Assembly: GCA_002011745.1 (NCBI GenBank)
Contig: MTOU01000013.1
Span: 62,186 to 126,185, forward strand
Reading direction: 5' to 3'
DNA from: Nitrospirae bacterium JdFR-85
Lineage (GTDB): Bacteria; Nitrospirota; Thermodesulfovibrionia; Thermodesulfovibrionales; JdFR-85
DNA length: 64,000 bases
Shown here one piece after another: positions 1 to 8,281 of this stretch. Made by a program: the position numbers and the translations under genes. Every line of letters begins with the position of its first letter. Position 1 is the first letter of the stretch. The notes under the pieces were generated by a model, which saw only the letters and a list, made by a program, of their open reading frames with translations, searched no databases and was not told the origin of the DNA.

Positions 1-233
1 ACTTTGACAGGACAGTGGCTGTTAAGGCTGGCAGACAGAGAATAATAGAGAGACTCAAAAGAAAGGGCTACAAAGAAGAAGAAATCCTCTTACGCCTCAA
101 GACACAACTGTCAGAGGAGGAGAAGGCCAGAAGGGCAGACTTTGTGATTGATACATCAGGAGACCTCATTGAAACAGAGAAACAGGTAAAGAGGGTCTTT
201 GAAGAGATAAAAAGCCAACTGAAGTCTCAGTAA
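1..233 (+). CDS. coaE: Dephospho-CoA kinase, C-terminal part (5' truncated by window edge)
   Basis: The reading frame is open from base 3 (F-D-R-T then V-A-V-K-A-G-R-Q), so the tracked GTG at 15 is internal and the gene starts outside the window. The visible 77 residues match the C-terminal lid/helical part of CoaE: a basic helix (RQRIIERLKRKG), then a helix like the family's LSxEEKxxxADFVIDxSG, here LSEEEKARRADFVIDTSG, and a final amphipathic helix. CoaE phosphorylates dephospho-CoA in the last step of coenzyme A synthesis in the cytosol. The P-loop is not in the window, so the assignment rests on the C-terminal signature alone. It is followed by a 146-bp AT-rich gap with a promoter for the next gene. 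Confidence 0.8.
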   Translation, partial: FDRTVAVKAGRQRIIERLKRKGYKEEEILLRLKTQLSEEEKARRADFVIDTSGDLIETEKQVKRVFEEIKSQLKSQ

Positions 234-292
234 GGATTTTTTACTCCACTATTAAATTTAAGTTTTTTAGGAACTTGGAATGGAAAATGGAG

Positions 293-321
293 TTGACTTT
301 TTGGTAATATACAAATAAAAT
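293..321 (+). promoter_or_regulatory. Sigma-70-type promoter for the response regulator gene
   Basis: TTGACT at 293-298 and TAAAAT at 316-321 are separated by 17 bp. This fits a housekeeping promoter and lies about 60 bp before the ATG at 380, which has its own GAGGTG ribosome site. Start of transcription is expected near 328. Seen by eye only. Confidence 0.6.
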
Positions 322-379
322 TGTTTAGAACATAAATTTATAATTTTAATTAATAACAACTAAATAAACGAGGTGTGTT

Positions 380-1444
380 ATGGCTAAAAAATTAATGTTA
401 GCAGATGATAGTGTAACCATTCAGAAGGTTGTAGAACTTATTCTTTCAGATGAGGATTTTGAGGTGAAAGTCTTTTCCAATGGGGAAGAGGCGTGGAACT
501 CCATTAAGGAGTACAAACCAGACATTGTCCTCGCAGATATAGAGATGCCAGGTATGAACGGGTATCAATTATGTGAAAAAATCAAGAATGATGAAGAACT
601 TAAGGATACCCCTGTACTGCTGCTTGCAGGTGCCTTTGAGCCGATTGATGAGGAACTGGCAAAAGATGTTAAAGCAGATGATTATATTGTGAAACCTTTC
701 GAGAGTAACGAACTCTTAAGTAAAATAAATGCCCTTTTAACAGAAAAAGAAGAGATTGCAGAGATAGAAGAGGTGGCTGAGATGGCAGAAACAGAAGAGA
801 TAGAAGCCGCAGAAGAAGCGGTTGAAGTGGCAGAGATGGCAGAAGAGATACTGAGCACCGAAGAGATAAAGGAAGAACCTACACAGGATATTTGGGATTT
901 CGAAGAAGAAATCCCTGTAGAGGAAACAGAGGCTACACCTGGAGAAGCCAAAGAAGAGGCTCCTTCTGAAGAAATCCCTTCATTTGAGGAATCTCCTGCA
1001 GAGCAGGTGACTGTACCAGAAGAGCCTGTTGCTGAAGAAGAAAAGAAAACAATAGAAGAAGAGGCGGTTTCAAAAGAGGAGATGACAAAGGCACTTATGG
1101 ATGCAATAAAAGAAAAGGCTGAAGAGGTGTTCTCAACTCTAACAGAAGACAGATTCGCAGAAACCCTGAATGATGTTGTCAGCAGCAAAGTAGACCAGAT
1201 GCTGAATGCTGTGGAGACAGAACGTCTTGTTTCAGAATCACTTGATAAGTCTATAAGTTCTCATTTAGAGAAGCTATTTGCTGAGAGGGTCTCTCCTGTA
1301 GTAGAGGAGTCTATCAAGAAAGCGGTCGAGGAGTTAACATCCAATTTCAGAAAAGAGATCGAGAAGATAATCTGGGAGACTGTACCAGATTTAGCAGAAA
1401 CAATAATAACAAAGGAGATAGAAAAGATAAAGTCTACATTTTAG
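380..1444 (+). CDS. Response regulator receiver protein with long acidic linker and helical C-terminus
   Basis: Residues 1-120 form a CheY-like receiver. The acidic pair is D9/D10, the phospho-acceptor is D53 in IVLADIEMPGMNG, and a conserved lysine lies in DDYIVKPFE. Residues about 125-235 are extremely rich in Glu/Ala (repeated EEIAEIEEVAEMAE-type runs) and are probably disordered. Residues about 235-354 are predicted to be helical or coiled coil, with no recognisable output domain such as HTH, GGDEF or HD. It most likely acts by protein-protein contact. Similar receiver plus acidic-tail proteins occur in gliding or motility contexts of delta-type bacteria, but that role is inference. It has its own promoter, and a hairpin separates it from valS. 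Confidence 0.8.
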   Translation: MAKKLMLADDSVTIQKVVELILSDEDFEVKVFSNGEEAWNSIKEYKPDIVLADIEMPGMNGYQLCEKIKNDEELKDTPVLLLAGAFEPIDEELAKDVKADDYIVKPFESNELLSKINALLTEKEEIAEIEEVAEMAETEEIEAAEEAVEVAEMAEEILSTEEIKEEPTQDIWDFEEEIPVEETEATPGEAKEEAPSEEIPSFEESPAEQVTVPEEPVAEEEKKTIEEEAVSKEEMTKALMDAIKEKAEEVFSTLTEDRFAETLNDVVSSKVDQMLNAVETERLVSESLDKSISSHLEKLFAERVSPVVEESIKKAVEELTSNFRKEIEKIIWETVPDLAETIITKEIEKIKSTF

Positions 1445-1488
1445 CAGCAATAAATTTATAAAGTGAAAACTGCTCTGGAGAATGAATT

Positions 1489-1517
1489 CAAGCAAGCCTA
1501 TGGCTTGCTTGTTTGTT
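1489..1517 (+). terminator. Hairpin between response regulator and valS, probable weak terminator
   Basis: CAAGCAAGCC-TAT-GGCTTGCTTG is a perfect 10-bp stem with a 3-nt loop, followed by TTTGTTG rather than a pure U-run. It lies 45 bp after the response-regulator stop and about 60 bp before valS. No T-box signature is visible, so a simple terminator or attenuator is the modest reading. Confidence 0.45.
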
Positions 1518-1569
1518 GAATAGAAGAGACAGAATACTCTAAAGATATCGATAAGGTGAGGTGTATACC

Positions 1570-4407
1570 ATGGCACGTCTTCCTAAGGTTTATAATCCTA
1601 CTGATGAGATGAAATGGTATGAGCTCTGGGAAAGGGAAGGCTATTTCAGGCCTGAGATTAATCCCGAAGGAAAACCCTACTGTATAGTTATTCCACCACC
1701 TAATGTTACAGGTTCTCTTCATATGGGGCACGCATTGAATGTTACTCTGCAGGATATACTCATCAGATGGAAGAGGATGCAGGGATACAGAACCCTATGG
1801 GTGCCTGGTACAGACCATGCAGGGATTGCAACACAGAATGTGGTTGAGAGAGAAATAGCCAAGGAGGGGCTTGACAGGTATACTCTCGGAAGAGAGGCCT
1901 TTATAGAAAGGGTGTGGAGGTGGAAGGATGAGTATGGAGAAAGGATAATCACACAACTCAAAAGAATTGGGGCCTCCTGTGACTGGCAACGGCAGAGATT
2001 CACCCTTGATGAGGGGCTATCAAGAGCAGTTAAAGAGGTGTTCGTTAGATTATTTGAAGAAGGTCTTATCTACAGAGACCTCAGGCTGATAAACTGGTGC
2101 CCCAGATGCCATACTGCTCTGTCTGATCTTGAGGTAGAACACGAAGAACTTGAGGGAAGGCTCACATATATAAGATACCCCTTTGTAGAGGGGGATGGAT
2201 ATATTGTTGTGGCAACCACAAGACCTGAGACGATGCTTGGCGATGTTGCAGTAGCAGTACATCCTGAAGATCCCAGATACAAGGGATTGGTAGGAAAGAT
2301 GCTGAAATTGCCTCTTACTAACAGAGAAATTCCTGTAATAGCCGATGAAGAGGTTGACCCTGAGTTTGGAACAGGTGCAGTAAAGGTTACTCCAGCACAT
2401 GATTTTAACGATGAGGCTATAGCCAAAAGACAGTCTCCTCCTCTGCCATTCATAACTGTAATAGATGAGAACGCGAAAATGACCGATGAAGCAGGGAAAC
2501 GGTATGCTGGACTGGATAGATATGAGTGCAGGAAGAAGGTGCTGGAAGACCTTAAAGAGCAGGGACTGATAGAGAAAGAACAGAAGTATACACACTCTGT
2601 AGGCCATTGTTATAGATGTAAGACCGTCATCGAACCCCAATCTACAATCCAATGGTATCTCAATGTTAAAGAGATTGCAGAAGAGGCTATAAAGGTTGTA
2701 AGACAATCAAAGGTGAGAATTATACCTGAGGGATGGATAAACAGCTATTTTGCATGGATGGAGAATATAAAGGACTGGTGTATCTCAAGACAGATATGGT
2801 GGGGTCATCAGATCCCTGTATGGTATTGTCCTTACTGTAAAACTGATGAAGGACAACACCAGGGAGACCTTATATCAATCACATTTTATAGACCCTTAGA
2901 GATAGGTGGTGAAAAGGTTTTGGGAGGCACTTATACAGAGCTTAGACTAAGAGGGGCCACATCTGAAGAGATAATGAAGTTTGCAAACAGGGTGAAAATT
3001 GATCAATCTGTAAGACCTATATGTATGAGAGAAACTCCTGAAAGATGTCCTGTCTGTAACAGTCCTGAATTGATCAGAGACCCTGATGTACTTGATACAT
3101 GGTTCTCCTCAGCCTTATGGCCTTTCTCTACACTCGGCTGGCCTAAGGAGACATCGGATCTGAAGACCTTCTATCCTACAGATGTGCTTGTTACAGGATT
3201 TGATATCCTCTTCTTCTGGGTCGCCAGGATGATAATGATGGGCCTAAAATTCATGAATGATGTACCCTTCAGGGATGTATACATCCATGCCCTTGTAAGA
3301 GATGCCAAAGGACAGAAGATGAGCAAATCAAAGGGGAATGTGATAGACCCCCTCGATATGATAGACCGCTATGGAGCCGACGCCTTTAGATTCACCCTGG
3401 CAGCCTTTGCTGCGCAGGGTAGAGACATAAAATTCTCAGAAGACAGGGTGGAAGGATATAAAAACTTTATCAATAAACTCTGGAATGCCTCAAAGTTTAT
3501 TCTAATGAATATTGAGGATGAGGAGAATGAGATACTTTCTGAGAAGAACTGGAAGAAGAAACTCGATATTCCTGGAAGGTGGATAATAAGCCGTCTTAGT
3601 AAAACAACAAAGGAGATTGACAGTGCACTGAAGGAATACAGATTCAATGAAGCTGCACATGCGATTTACCATTTTATATGGCATGAATTCTGTGATTGGT
3701 ATATAGAGTTTTCAAAACCTATTATATACGGTAAAGAGAATCAACTCTTACGAAGAGCAACCCAGAACTGTCTCCTCTTTGTTCTTGATGTCTCCTTAAG
3801 GTTACTTCATCCTTTTATGCCCTTTGTAACAGAAGAACTATGGCAGAACTTGCCAGGACAGAGGCAGAAGAGTATCATGATAGCAGAATATCCTTTGTAT
3901 GAAGAGATAGATGAAGAGGTGGAAAAAAGAATGGCCGAGATAATGGAGGTAATAACGGGTATAAGAAGTATAAGAGGAGAACTGAACATCTCTCCCTCGA
4001 CTCAACTGAAGGCAATTGTTAAACCCTTTAGTAAAGATACAGAAGCTGTTCTTCAGGACAACAGCCAGTACATAAAAAGACTTGCAAATGTCTCAGAACT
4101 GATTATCGATTCTAAGGTTGAGAGACAGAAAGGTTCTGCCTTAGAGGTAAGGTCATCCTCCGAGGTATATATACCTCTTGAGGGCCTCTTAGATATTGAT
4201 ACTGAGTTGAAAAGACTACAGAAGGACTTAAGAAAGATAGAAGACACTATCTCACTGCTTGACAGAAAACTTCTCAATGAGGACTTTATAAAGAAGGCTC
4301 CAAAGGAGGTTGTAGAAAAAGAGAAAATCAGATATAATGAATTTATGCAGAAACGGGAGAGACTCTTAGAGAGCATAAATAAACTTGAGGAAGTAAGAGG
4401 TGATTGA
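1570..4407 (+). CDS. valS: Valyl-tRNA synthetase
   Basis: A 945-residue class I aminoacyl-tRNA synthetase that charges tRNA-Val. The HIGH motif is HMGH at 51-54 within PPPNVTGSLHMGHAL, and KMSKS is at about 583-587. The CP1 editing region contains ATTRPETMLGD and GTGAVKVTPAHD. A valine-type C-terminal arm coiled coil (LDIDTELKRLQKDLRKIE) closes the protein, which separates it from IleS and LeuS. The ORF track starts at a GTG (1561), but the ATG at 1570 is better: AAGGTGAGG lies 8 bases upstream and MARLPKVYNP is a normal ValS N-terminus. The stop overlaps the next ATG by one base. Confidence 0.97.
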   Translation: MARLPKVYNPTDEMKWYELWEREGYFRPEINPEGKPYCIVIPPPNVTGSLHMGHALNVTLQDILIRWKRMQGYRTLWVPGTDHAGIATQNVVEREIAKEGLDRYTLGREAFIERVWRWKDEYGERIITQLKRIGASCDWQRQRFTLDEGLSRAVKEVFVRLFEEGLIYRDLRLINWCPRCHTALSDLEVEHEELEGRLTYIRYPFVEGDGYIVVATTRPETMLGDVAVAVHPEDPRYKGLVGKMLKLPLTNREIPVIADEEVDPEFGTGAVKVTPAHDFNDEAIAKRQSPPLPFITVIDENAKMTDEAGKRYAGLDRYECRKKVLEDLKEQGLIEKEQKYTHSVGHCYRCKTVIEPQSTIQWYLNVKEIAEEAIKVVRQSKVRIIPEGWINSYFAWMENIKDWCISRQIWWGHQIPVWYCPYCKTDEGQHQGDLISITFYRPLEIGGEKVLGGTYTELRLRGATSEEIMKFANRVKIDQSVRPICMRETPERCPVCNSPELIRDPDVLDTWFSSALWPFSTLGWPKETSDLKTFYPTDVLVTGFDILFFWVARMIMMGLKFMNDVPFRDVYIHALVRDAKGQKMSKSKGNVIDPLDMIDRYGADAFRFTLAAFAAQGRDIKFSEDRVEGYKNFINKLWNASKFILMNIEDEENEILSEKNWKKKLDIPGRWIISRLSKTTKEIDSALKEYRFNEAAHAIYHFIWHEFCDWYIEFSKPIIYGKENQLLRRATQNCLLFVLDVSLRLLHPFMPFVTEELWQNLPGQRQKSIMIAEYPLYEEIDEEVEKRMAEIMEVITGIRSIRGELNISPSTQLKAIVKPFSKDTEAVLQDNSQYIKRLANVSELIIDSKVERQKGSALEVRSSSEVYIPLEGLLDIDTELKRLQKDLRKIEDTISLLDRKLLNEDFIKKAPKEVVEKEKIRYNEFMQKRERLLESINKLEEVRGD

Positions 4408-4895
4408 TGAGTAAAGAGGGCAAAAAGGAAGAAATAGAAAATAAGAACCTCGGGCTTGTTGATGCTGAATTTGTTAATGTATCACAGAGCACTGTCCGTT
4501 CTGTGGAAGGAGGACATATAGAATTACAACAGGTGGGGGCATTGAGTATTGATGGTGAAAGGATCGAGGTTACACAGGGAGCTTTCTGTATTGCAAAGGC
4601 AGACTCTATGGAGATTAATCAGAGCATATGTGGAGTTACTGTGTCAGAAAGCGCTACAGTTCAGTCCTCCTTAGCACCATTCATATTCTCCTCTGGTGAG
4701 ACCAAGGTAAGTGGAAGCCTCAGTTCTCTAATTGCAGCCAATAATCTCCAAACTTCAGACACAAAGACCCTTATACTGATTGCTAAAAAGGTGGAGGGAG
4801 ATGTCCAGACATTGTTTGACTGGAAGTCAGTGCTCTCCTTAGGGGCAGTTCTCAGTGGAGTGATCGGTTTCTTCTCTCTGCTAAAAAAGAGATAA
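4407..4895 (+). CDS. Hypothetical beta-repeat protein with C-terminal membrane anchor
   Basis: 162 residues, family not recognised. After a charged N-terminus, residues about 20-125 show short repeated strands alternating polar and hydrophobic residues (V-x-x-S-x-T-V, I-E-V-T-Q-G, V-S-E-S-A-T-V). This pattern resembles a right-handed beta-solenoid or bactofilin-like fold. The last 20 residues (SLGAVLSGVIGFFSLLKKR) form one hydrophobic segment with a basic end, so the protein is probably tail-anchored with its repeats in the cytosol. The TTG at 4404 in the track is unlikely. ATG 4407 overlaps the valS stop, which implies translational coupling. The function is unknown. Confidence 0.6.
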   Translation: MSKEGKKEEIENKNLGLVDAEFVNVSQSTVRSVEGGHIELQQVGALSIDGERIEVTQGAFCIAKADSMEINQSICGVTVSESATVQSSLAPFIFSSGETKVSGSLSSLIAANNLQTSDTKTLILIAKKVEGDVQTLFDWKSVLSLGAVLSGVIGFFSLLKKR

Positions 4896-4926
4896 CTTTT
4901 TAAAACCTTTCATAATCTAACCGCCA

Positions 4927-5781
4927 ATGGAGAAGGAGAGTATCAAGGATTTCCTCAGAAGGGCTTTGCAGGAAGACATAGGCAGTGGTGATATAACCAC
5001 CAATGCCTGTATAACCAACTCTCATGTCTCAAGAGCTGATATTATTGCAAAGGAGGAATTTGTTCTTGCAGGCATGCCCCTTGTGGAGGAACTCTTTCAT
5101 CTTGTAGATCCTAATTTATATTTTATTAAAAAGTTAGATGATGGTAGTATTTTGAGAAGGGATGAAGTAATAGCCACCATTGAAGGCAAGACTGCTTCAA
5201 TTCTTAAAGCAGAAAGGACTGCGCTTAATATTCTGCAGAGACTCTCAGGAATTGCTACTCTTACAAGGAGATTCGTGGAAAAAGTAAAGGATACAGGGGT
5301 GAGAATCCTTGATACAAGAAAGACCACCCCTAACATGCGTATGTTTGAGAAATACGCAGTTAAGGTAGGAGGAGGACTGAACCATAGAATGGGACTTTAT
5401 GACGGGATACTGATAAAGGACAATCATATAAAAGCATCAGGAGGCATAAGAGAGGCTGTGAGAAGGGTCAGAGATTACGGGACAAGGATGCTCAAGATAG
5501 AGGTTGAAGCAGAAACAATAGAACAGGTGAAAGAGGCCCTCCAAGAAGGTGTAGATATAATAATGCTTGATAATATGTCATTAAGGGAGATAAAAGAAGC
5601 TGTGAGTTTAATTAGACAGCAAAACCCTTCCGTTATGGTCGAGGTCTCCGGAGGGGTAAGTCTCGATAATATTCGGGAGTTAGCAGAAACAGGTGTGGAT
5701 TTTATCTCTATTGGTGCATTAACCCATTCTGCAAAGGCTGTAGATATTAGCTTGGAGATAAAGGATTCCCAGAATTGTTGA
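4927..5781 (+). CDS. nadC: Nicotinate-nucleotide pyrophosphorylase (quinolinate phosphoribosyltransferase)
   Basis: 284 residues, the normal NadC length. It converts quinolinate plus PRPP to nicotinate mononucleotide in de novo NAD synthesis. Diagnostic stretches are EDIGSGDITTNA near the N-terminus, ERTALNILQRLSGIAT, the substrate-binding ILDTRKTTPNMR, HRMGLYDGILIKDNH, and the late barrel motifs IIMLDNM and VEVSGGV. No nadA or nadB lies nearby. The ATG has no Shine-Dalgarno sequence (ctaaccgccaATG) and sits about 4 bases after the expected start from a CATAAT -10 box, so the transcript may have almost no leader. An AT-rich stem with U6 follows the gene. Confidence 0.95.
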   Translation: MEKESIKDFLRRALQEDIGSGDITTNACITNSHVSRADIIAKEEFVLAGMPLVEELFHLVDPNLYFIKKLDDGSILRRDEVIATIEGKTASILKAERTALNILQRLSGIATLTRRFVEKVKDTGVRILDTRKTTPNMRMFEKYAVKVGGGLNHRMGLYDGILIKDNHIKASGGIREAVRRVRDYGTRMLKIEVEAETIEQVKEALQEGVDIIMLDNMSLREIKEAVSLIRQQNPSVMVEVSGGVSLDNIRELAETGVDFISIGALTHSAKAVDISLEIKDSQNC

Positions 5782-5805
5782 CTTATAGAAAGTGTTATTG
5801 ATAAT
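5778..5805 (+). promoter_or_regulatory. Candidate promoter for the TPR gene, overlapping the nadC terminator
   Basis: TTGACT (5778-5783) and GATAAT (5800-5805) are 16 bp apart. The -35 box overlaps the nadC stop codon and the -10 box lies inside the terminator hairpin, so nadC termination and TPR-gene initiation share the same bases. Confidence 0.4.
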
Positions 5806-5823
5806 CTAAACAATAACTTTTTT
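5794..5823 (+). terminator. Intrinsic terminator after nadC
   Basis: GTTATTG (5794-5800), a 10-nt loop, CAATAAC (5811-5817), then TTTTTT (5818-5823). The stem is short and AT-rich, but the U-run is immediate and it lies 12 bases past the nadC stop. Confidence 0.55.
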
Positions 5824-5851
5824 CATATAAAAAATTTTAGAGAGTATCATA

Positions 5852-8266
5852 ATGAAAGACAAAACACATGTGTTCAGAGAGGTGCAGAAGGCCCTGTCTA
5901 AGGGACAGATTGACAGAGCTATACAGCTATGGGAAGAGTATGTAGCTGAAAATCCTGATGGAAATATTTTTAATACCATTGGAGATCTCTATCTAAGAAA
6001 AGGACAATCAGAGAAAGCGATTGAGTTTTTCCACAGGGCAGCTGAGAAATTTAAAGAAGATGGCTTCTTTACAAAGGCCCAAGCAATCTATAAAAAGATA
6101 TTAAATATAAATCCTGCTGAGGCAAAGGCCCTTATCTCCACAGGAGACCTCTACAAAGAAAGAGGACTGATAAATGAAGCAGTAAAGTTCTACCTTGGTG
6201 CAATAGACAGTTATGCAAAAGAGGGGAAAAACAAAGAGCTATCCGAAGTATGCGAAAAAATAATAGGTATTGTTCCTGAAAACTTGTCATTAAGAATAAA
6301 ACTTGCCAATTATCTCCACAAAGAAGGCTTCTTAGAAGAGGCTTCAAGAGAGTATTTAAACATTGGAAGACTCTATAAAGAAAAAGGTGAGATAAACTCT
6401 GCCAAGGAGTATTTTGAGAAATCTATTGAGATTTATCCACGTTTTGAGGAAACCTATAATGAACTCTATAGGTTTTATATGCAGCATGAGATGTACGAAG
6501 AGGCAGAGAGTCTTCTGGAGAAGGCACTGGAACTCTTTCCAGAAAATCCATCCTTTAAGGTCAGACTATCAGAGTTGTTGTTTAAACTGGGCAAGACAGA
6601 AGATGCAAAAGATCTGATCAATGAAGCACTCTCTTCTGAGGAATTCATAGAAGATACTGTTCATGACAGATTGCTCGAGCTACTCAGTGATATATATTTA
6701 CAGGAAAATTCTAAGGAACTTGCCCTACAGTCAGTAAATAAATTAGTAGACAGGAAGCTTCTACACAACAGAGTTGAAGAGGCTATAAGATTGCTGGAGA
6801 AATACAGAGACCTTTCTCCAGAAGAATTTACAGAGAGACTGATACAACTTTATACAGAGCAAGATAATTATAACAAACTGGCAGAAGAGCTGATAAAACT
6901 TGGTGATATAAAAAGAGACAAGGGTGATACTGAAGAGGCATTAAAACTCTATCAGAGCGCCCTTCAGTATAGACCTGATGATGAATCATTAATTACAAAA
7001 ATAGCAGAGTTGACACCAGAAGAAGAACTGGCTGAAGAACCAGAGACAGAAGAGCCTGAAACAAAATCCCTGGAAGAAAAGCTTATTGATGTAGACATAT
7101 TCCTTAGATATGGACTCACTGAGGAGGCAATTGATCTTCTTGAAAAATTAAAAGTTGAGTCACCAGAGAGTATCGAGGTGCACAAACGGCTCAAAGACCT
7201 CTATATTGAGATAAACGATAAAGAAAGGGCAATTGCAGAATGTCTGGCATTATCCAAGCTATATGAAAGGGCGGGAGACCTCCAGCAGAAAGAGCAGGCT
7301 TTAAGAGAGGCCTTCGAGATTGATCCTACGGATCCAAGACTTATAGAGTTGAGTAAGGCCACAGAGGAGTTTATCTCTAAGGACAAAGAAGAGGAGTTTA
7401 TTGGTACAGAATTGAAGGGATTTGAAACAGAAGAGGAAGTAAGTTCTCCAGAAGTAGAACCATCTCCTACTACAACTGAGTATTCTGAAGCACTCTCTGA
7501 GGCAGAATTCTATTACAGACAAGGGCTTCTGAAGAATGCCCTTGAAATATATGAGAGACTTTTTGAGAAAAAACCAGATGACATCTTCCTAAAAGAAAGA
7601 ATTGATGCAATCAGAAAAAGCCTTGGAGAAGAGCTATCTGTAGAGCAGCAGGAGACTCAAGAGACCATTAGTACAGAATCTACAGAGACACTCTTTGAAC
7701 CAGAAGAGATAAAGGCAGTGGTAGAGGATGATACTGCTTCTCCTGAACCGCTGCTTGACTCAGAAGTGATGGAGATATTTGAAGAGTTTAAGAAGGGGAT
7801 AGCGGATGAGATCGAAGAGGAAGACTATGAAACACATTATAATCTCGGCATTGCTTATAAGGAGATGGGACTAATAGATGATGCCATAAAGGAGTTTCAG
7901 ATTGCACGACATGACCCCAACAGGAAAGTACAGGTTTTAAGCATCTTGGGGCTCTGCTATATTGAGAAGGGATTGTATTCTCTTGCTATTGATACACTGA
8001 AGGAAGCACTGAATAGTTTAGAAAGTAAAGATGAGAGTTACTGGAGTATAAAGTATGACCTTGCTGAAGCTTATGAAAAGAGTGGTGACCTCAAAAGGGC
8101 CCTTGATATATACGTAGAAATATACGGCTGGAATTCAAAATTCAGAGGAGTTGATGAGAAAGTGAATACACTTAAGGCAATGCTTGAAGCGGAAATAGAG
8201 GAAGCAAAAGACAAAAATGATCAACAACCTCCTCCACCCAAGAAAAACAGGATATCTTATATTTAA
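5852..8266 (+). CDS. Large tetratricopeptide-repeat protein
   Basis: 804 residues, almost wholly helical. Many 34-residue TPR units are readable, for example NTIGDLYLRKGQSEKAIEFF, ISTGDLYKERGLINEAVKFY and TEEALKLYQSALQYRPDD. Three TPR blocks (about 1-390, 410-510 and 540-590) are split by Glu/Thr-rich acidic linkers. A C-terminal block (about 655-775, THYNLGIAYKEMGLIDDAIKEF) ends in a proline run (QQPPPPKK). There is no signal peptide or membrane segment, so it is cytosolic. It is probably a scaffold. The next gene, 15 bases on, is an ExeA-like ATPase, and the pair may serve secretion, pilus or envelope assembly (inference). Similar acidic linkers occur in the response regulator at 380. Confidence 0.85.
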   Translation: MKDKTHVFREVQKALSKGQIDRAIQLWEEYVAENPDGNIFNTIGDLYLRKGQSEKAIEFFHRAAEKFKEDGFFTKAQAIYKKILNINPAEAKALISTGDLYKERGLINEAVKFYLGAIDSYAKEGKNKELSEVCEKIIGIVPENLSLRIKLANYLHKEGFLEEASREYLNIGRLYKEKGEINSAKEYFEKSIEIYPRFEETYNELYRFYMQHEMYEEAESLLEKALELFPENPSFKVRLSELLFKLGKTEDAKDLINEALSSEEFIEDTVHDRLLELLSDIYLQENSKELALQSVNKLVDRKLLHNRVEEAIRLLEKYRDLSPEEFTERLIQLYTEQDNYNKLAEELIKLGDIKRDKGDTEEALKLYQSALQYRPDDESLITKIAELTPEEELAEEPETEEPETKSLEEKLIDVDIFLRYGLTEEAIDLLEKLKVESPESIEVHKRLKDLYIEINDKERAIAECLALSKLYERAGDLQQKEQALREAFEIDPTDPRLIELSKATEEFISKDKEEEFIGTELKGFETEEEVSSPEVEPSPTTTEYSEALSEAEFYYRQGLLKNALEIYERLFEKKPDDIFLKERIDAIRKSLGEELSVEQQETQETISTESTETLFEPEEIKAVVEDDTASPEPLLDSEVMEIFEEFKKGIADEIEEEDYETHYNLGIAYKEMGLIDDAIKEFQIARHDPNRKVQVLSILGLCYIEKGLYSLAIDTLKEALNSLESKDESYWSIKYDLAEAYEKSGDLKRALDIYVEIYGWNSKFRGVDEKVNTLKAMLEAEIEEAKDKNDQQPPPPKKNRISYI

Positions 8267-8281
8267 CGAGAGGGGGGCATA

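Noticed and set aside
682-1188. 168-aa minus-strand ORF opposite the response regulator
   Set aside because: Its Ser/Ala-rich sequence is the antisense reading of the repetitive GAA/GAG acidic linker, with no motifs and no ribosome site.
1445-1569. T-box or other tRNA-sensing riboswitch before valS
   Set aside because: The gap is only about 125 bases with one simple hairpin. No specifier loop or T-box sequence is visible.
2050-2706. 218-aa minus-strand ORF inside valS
   Set aside because: It lies wholly within a clear valS gene, is Cys/Tyr/Phe-rich and has no recognisable domain. Shadow ORF.
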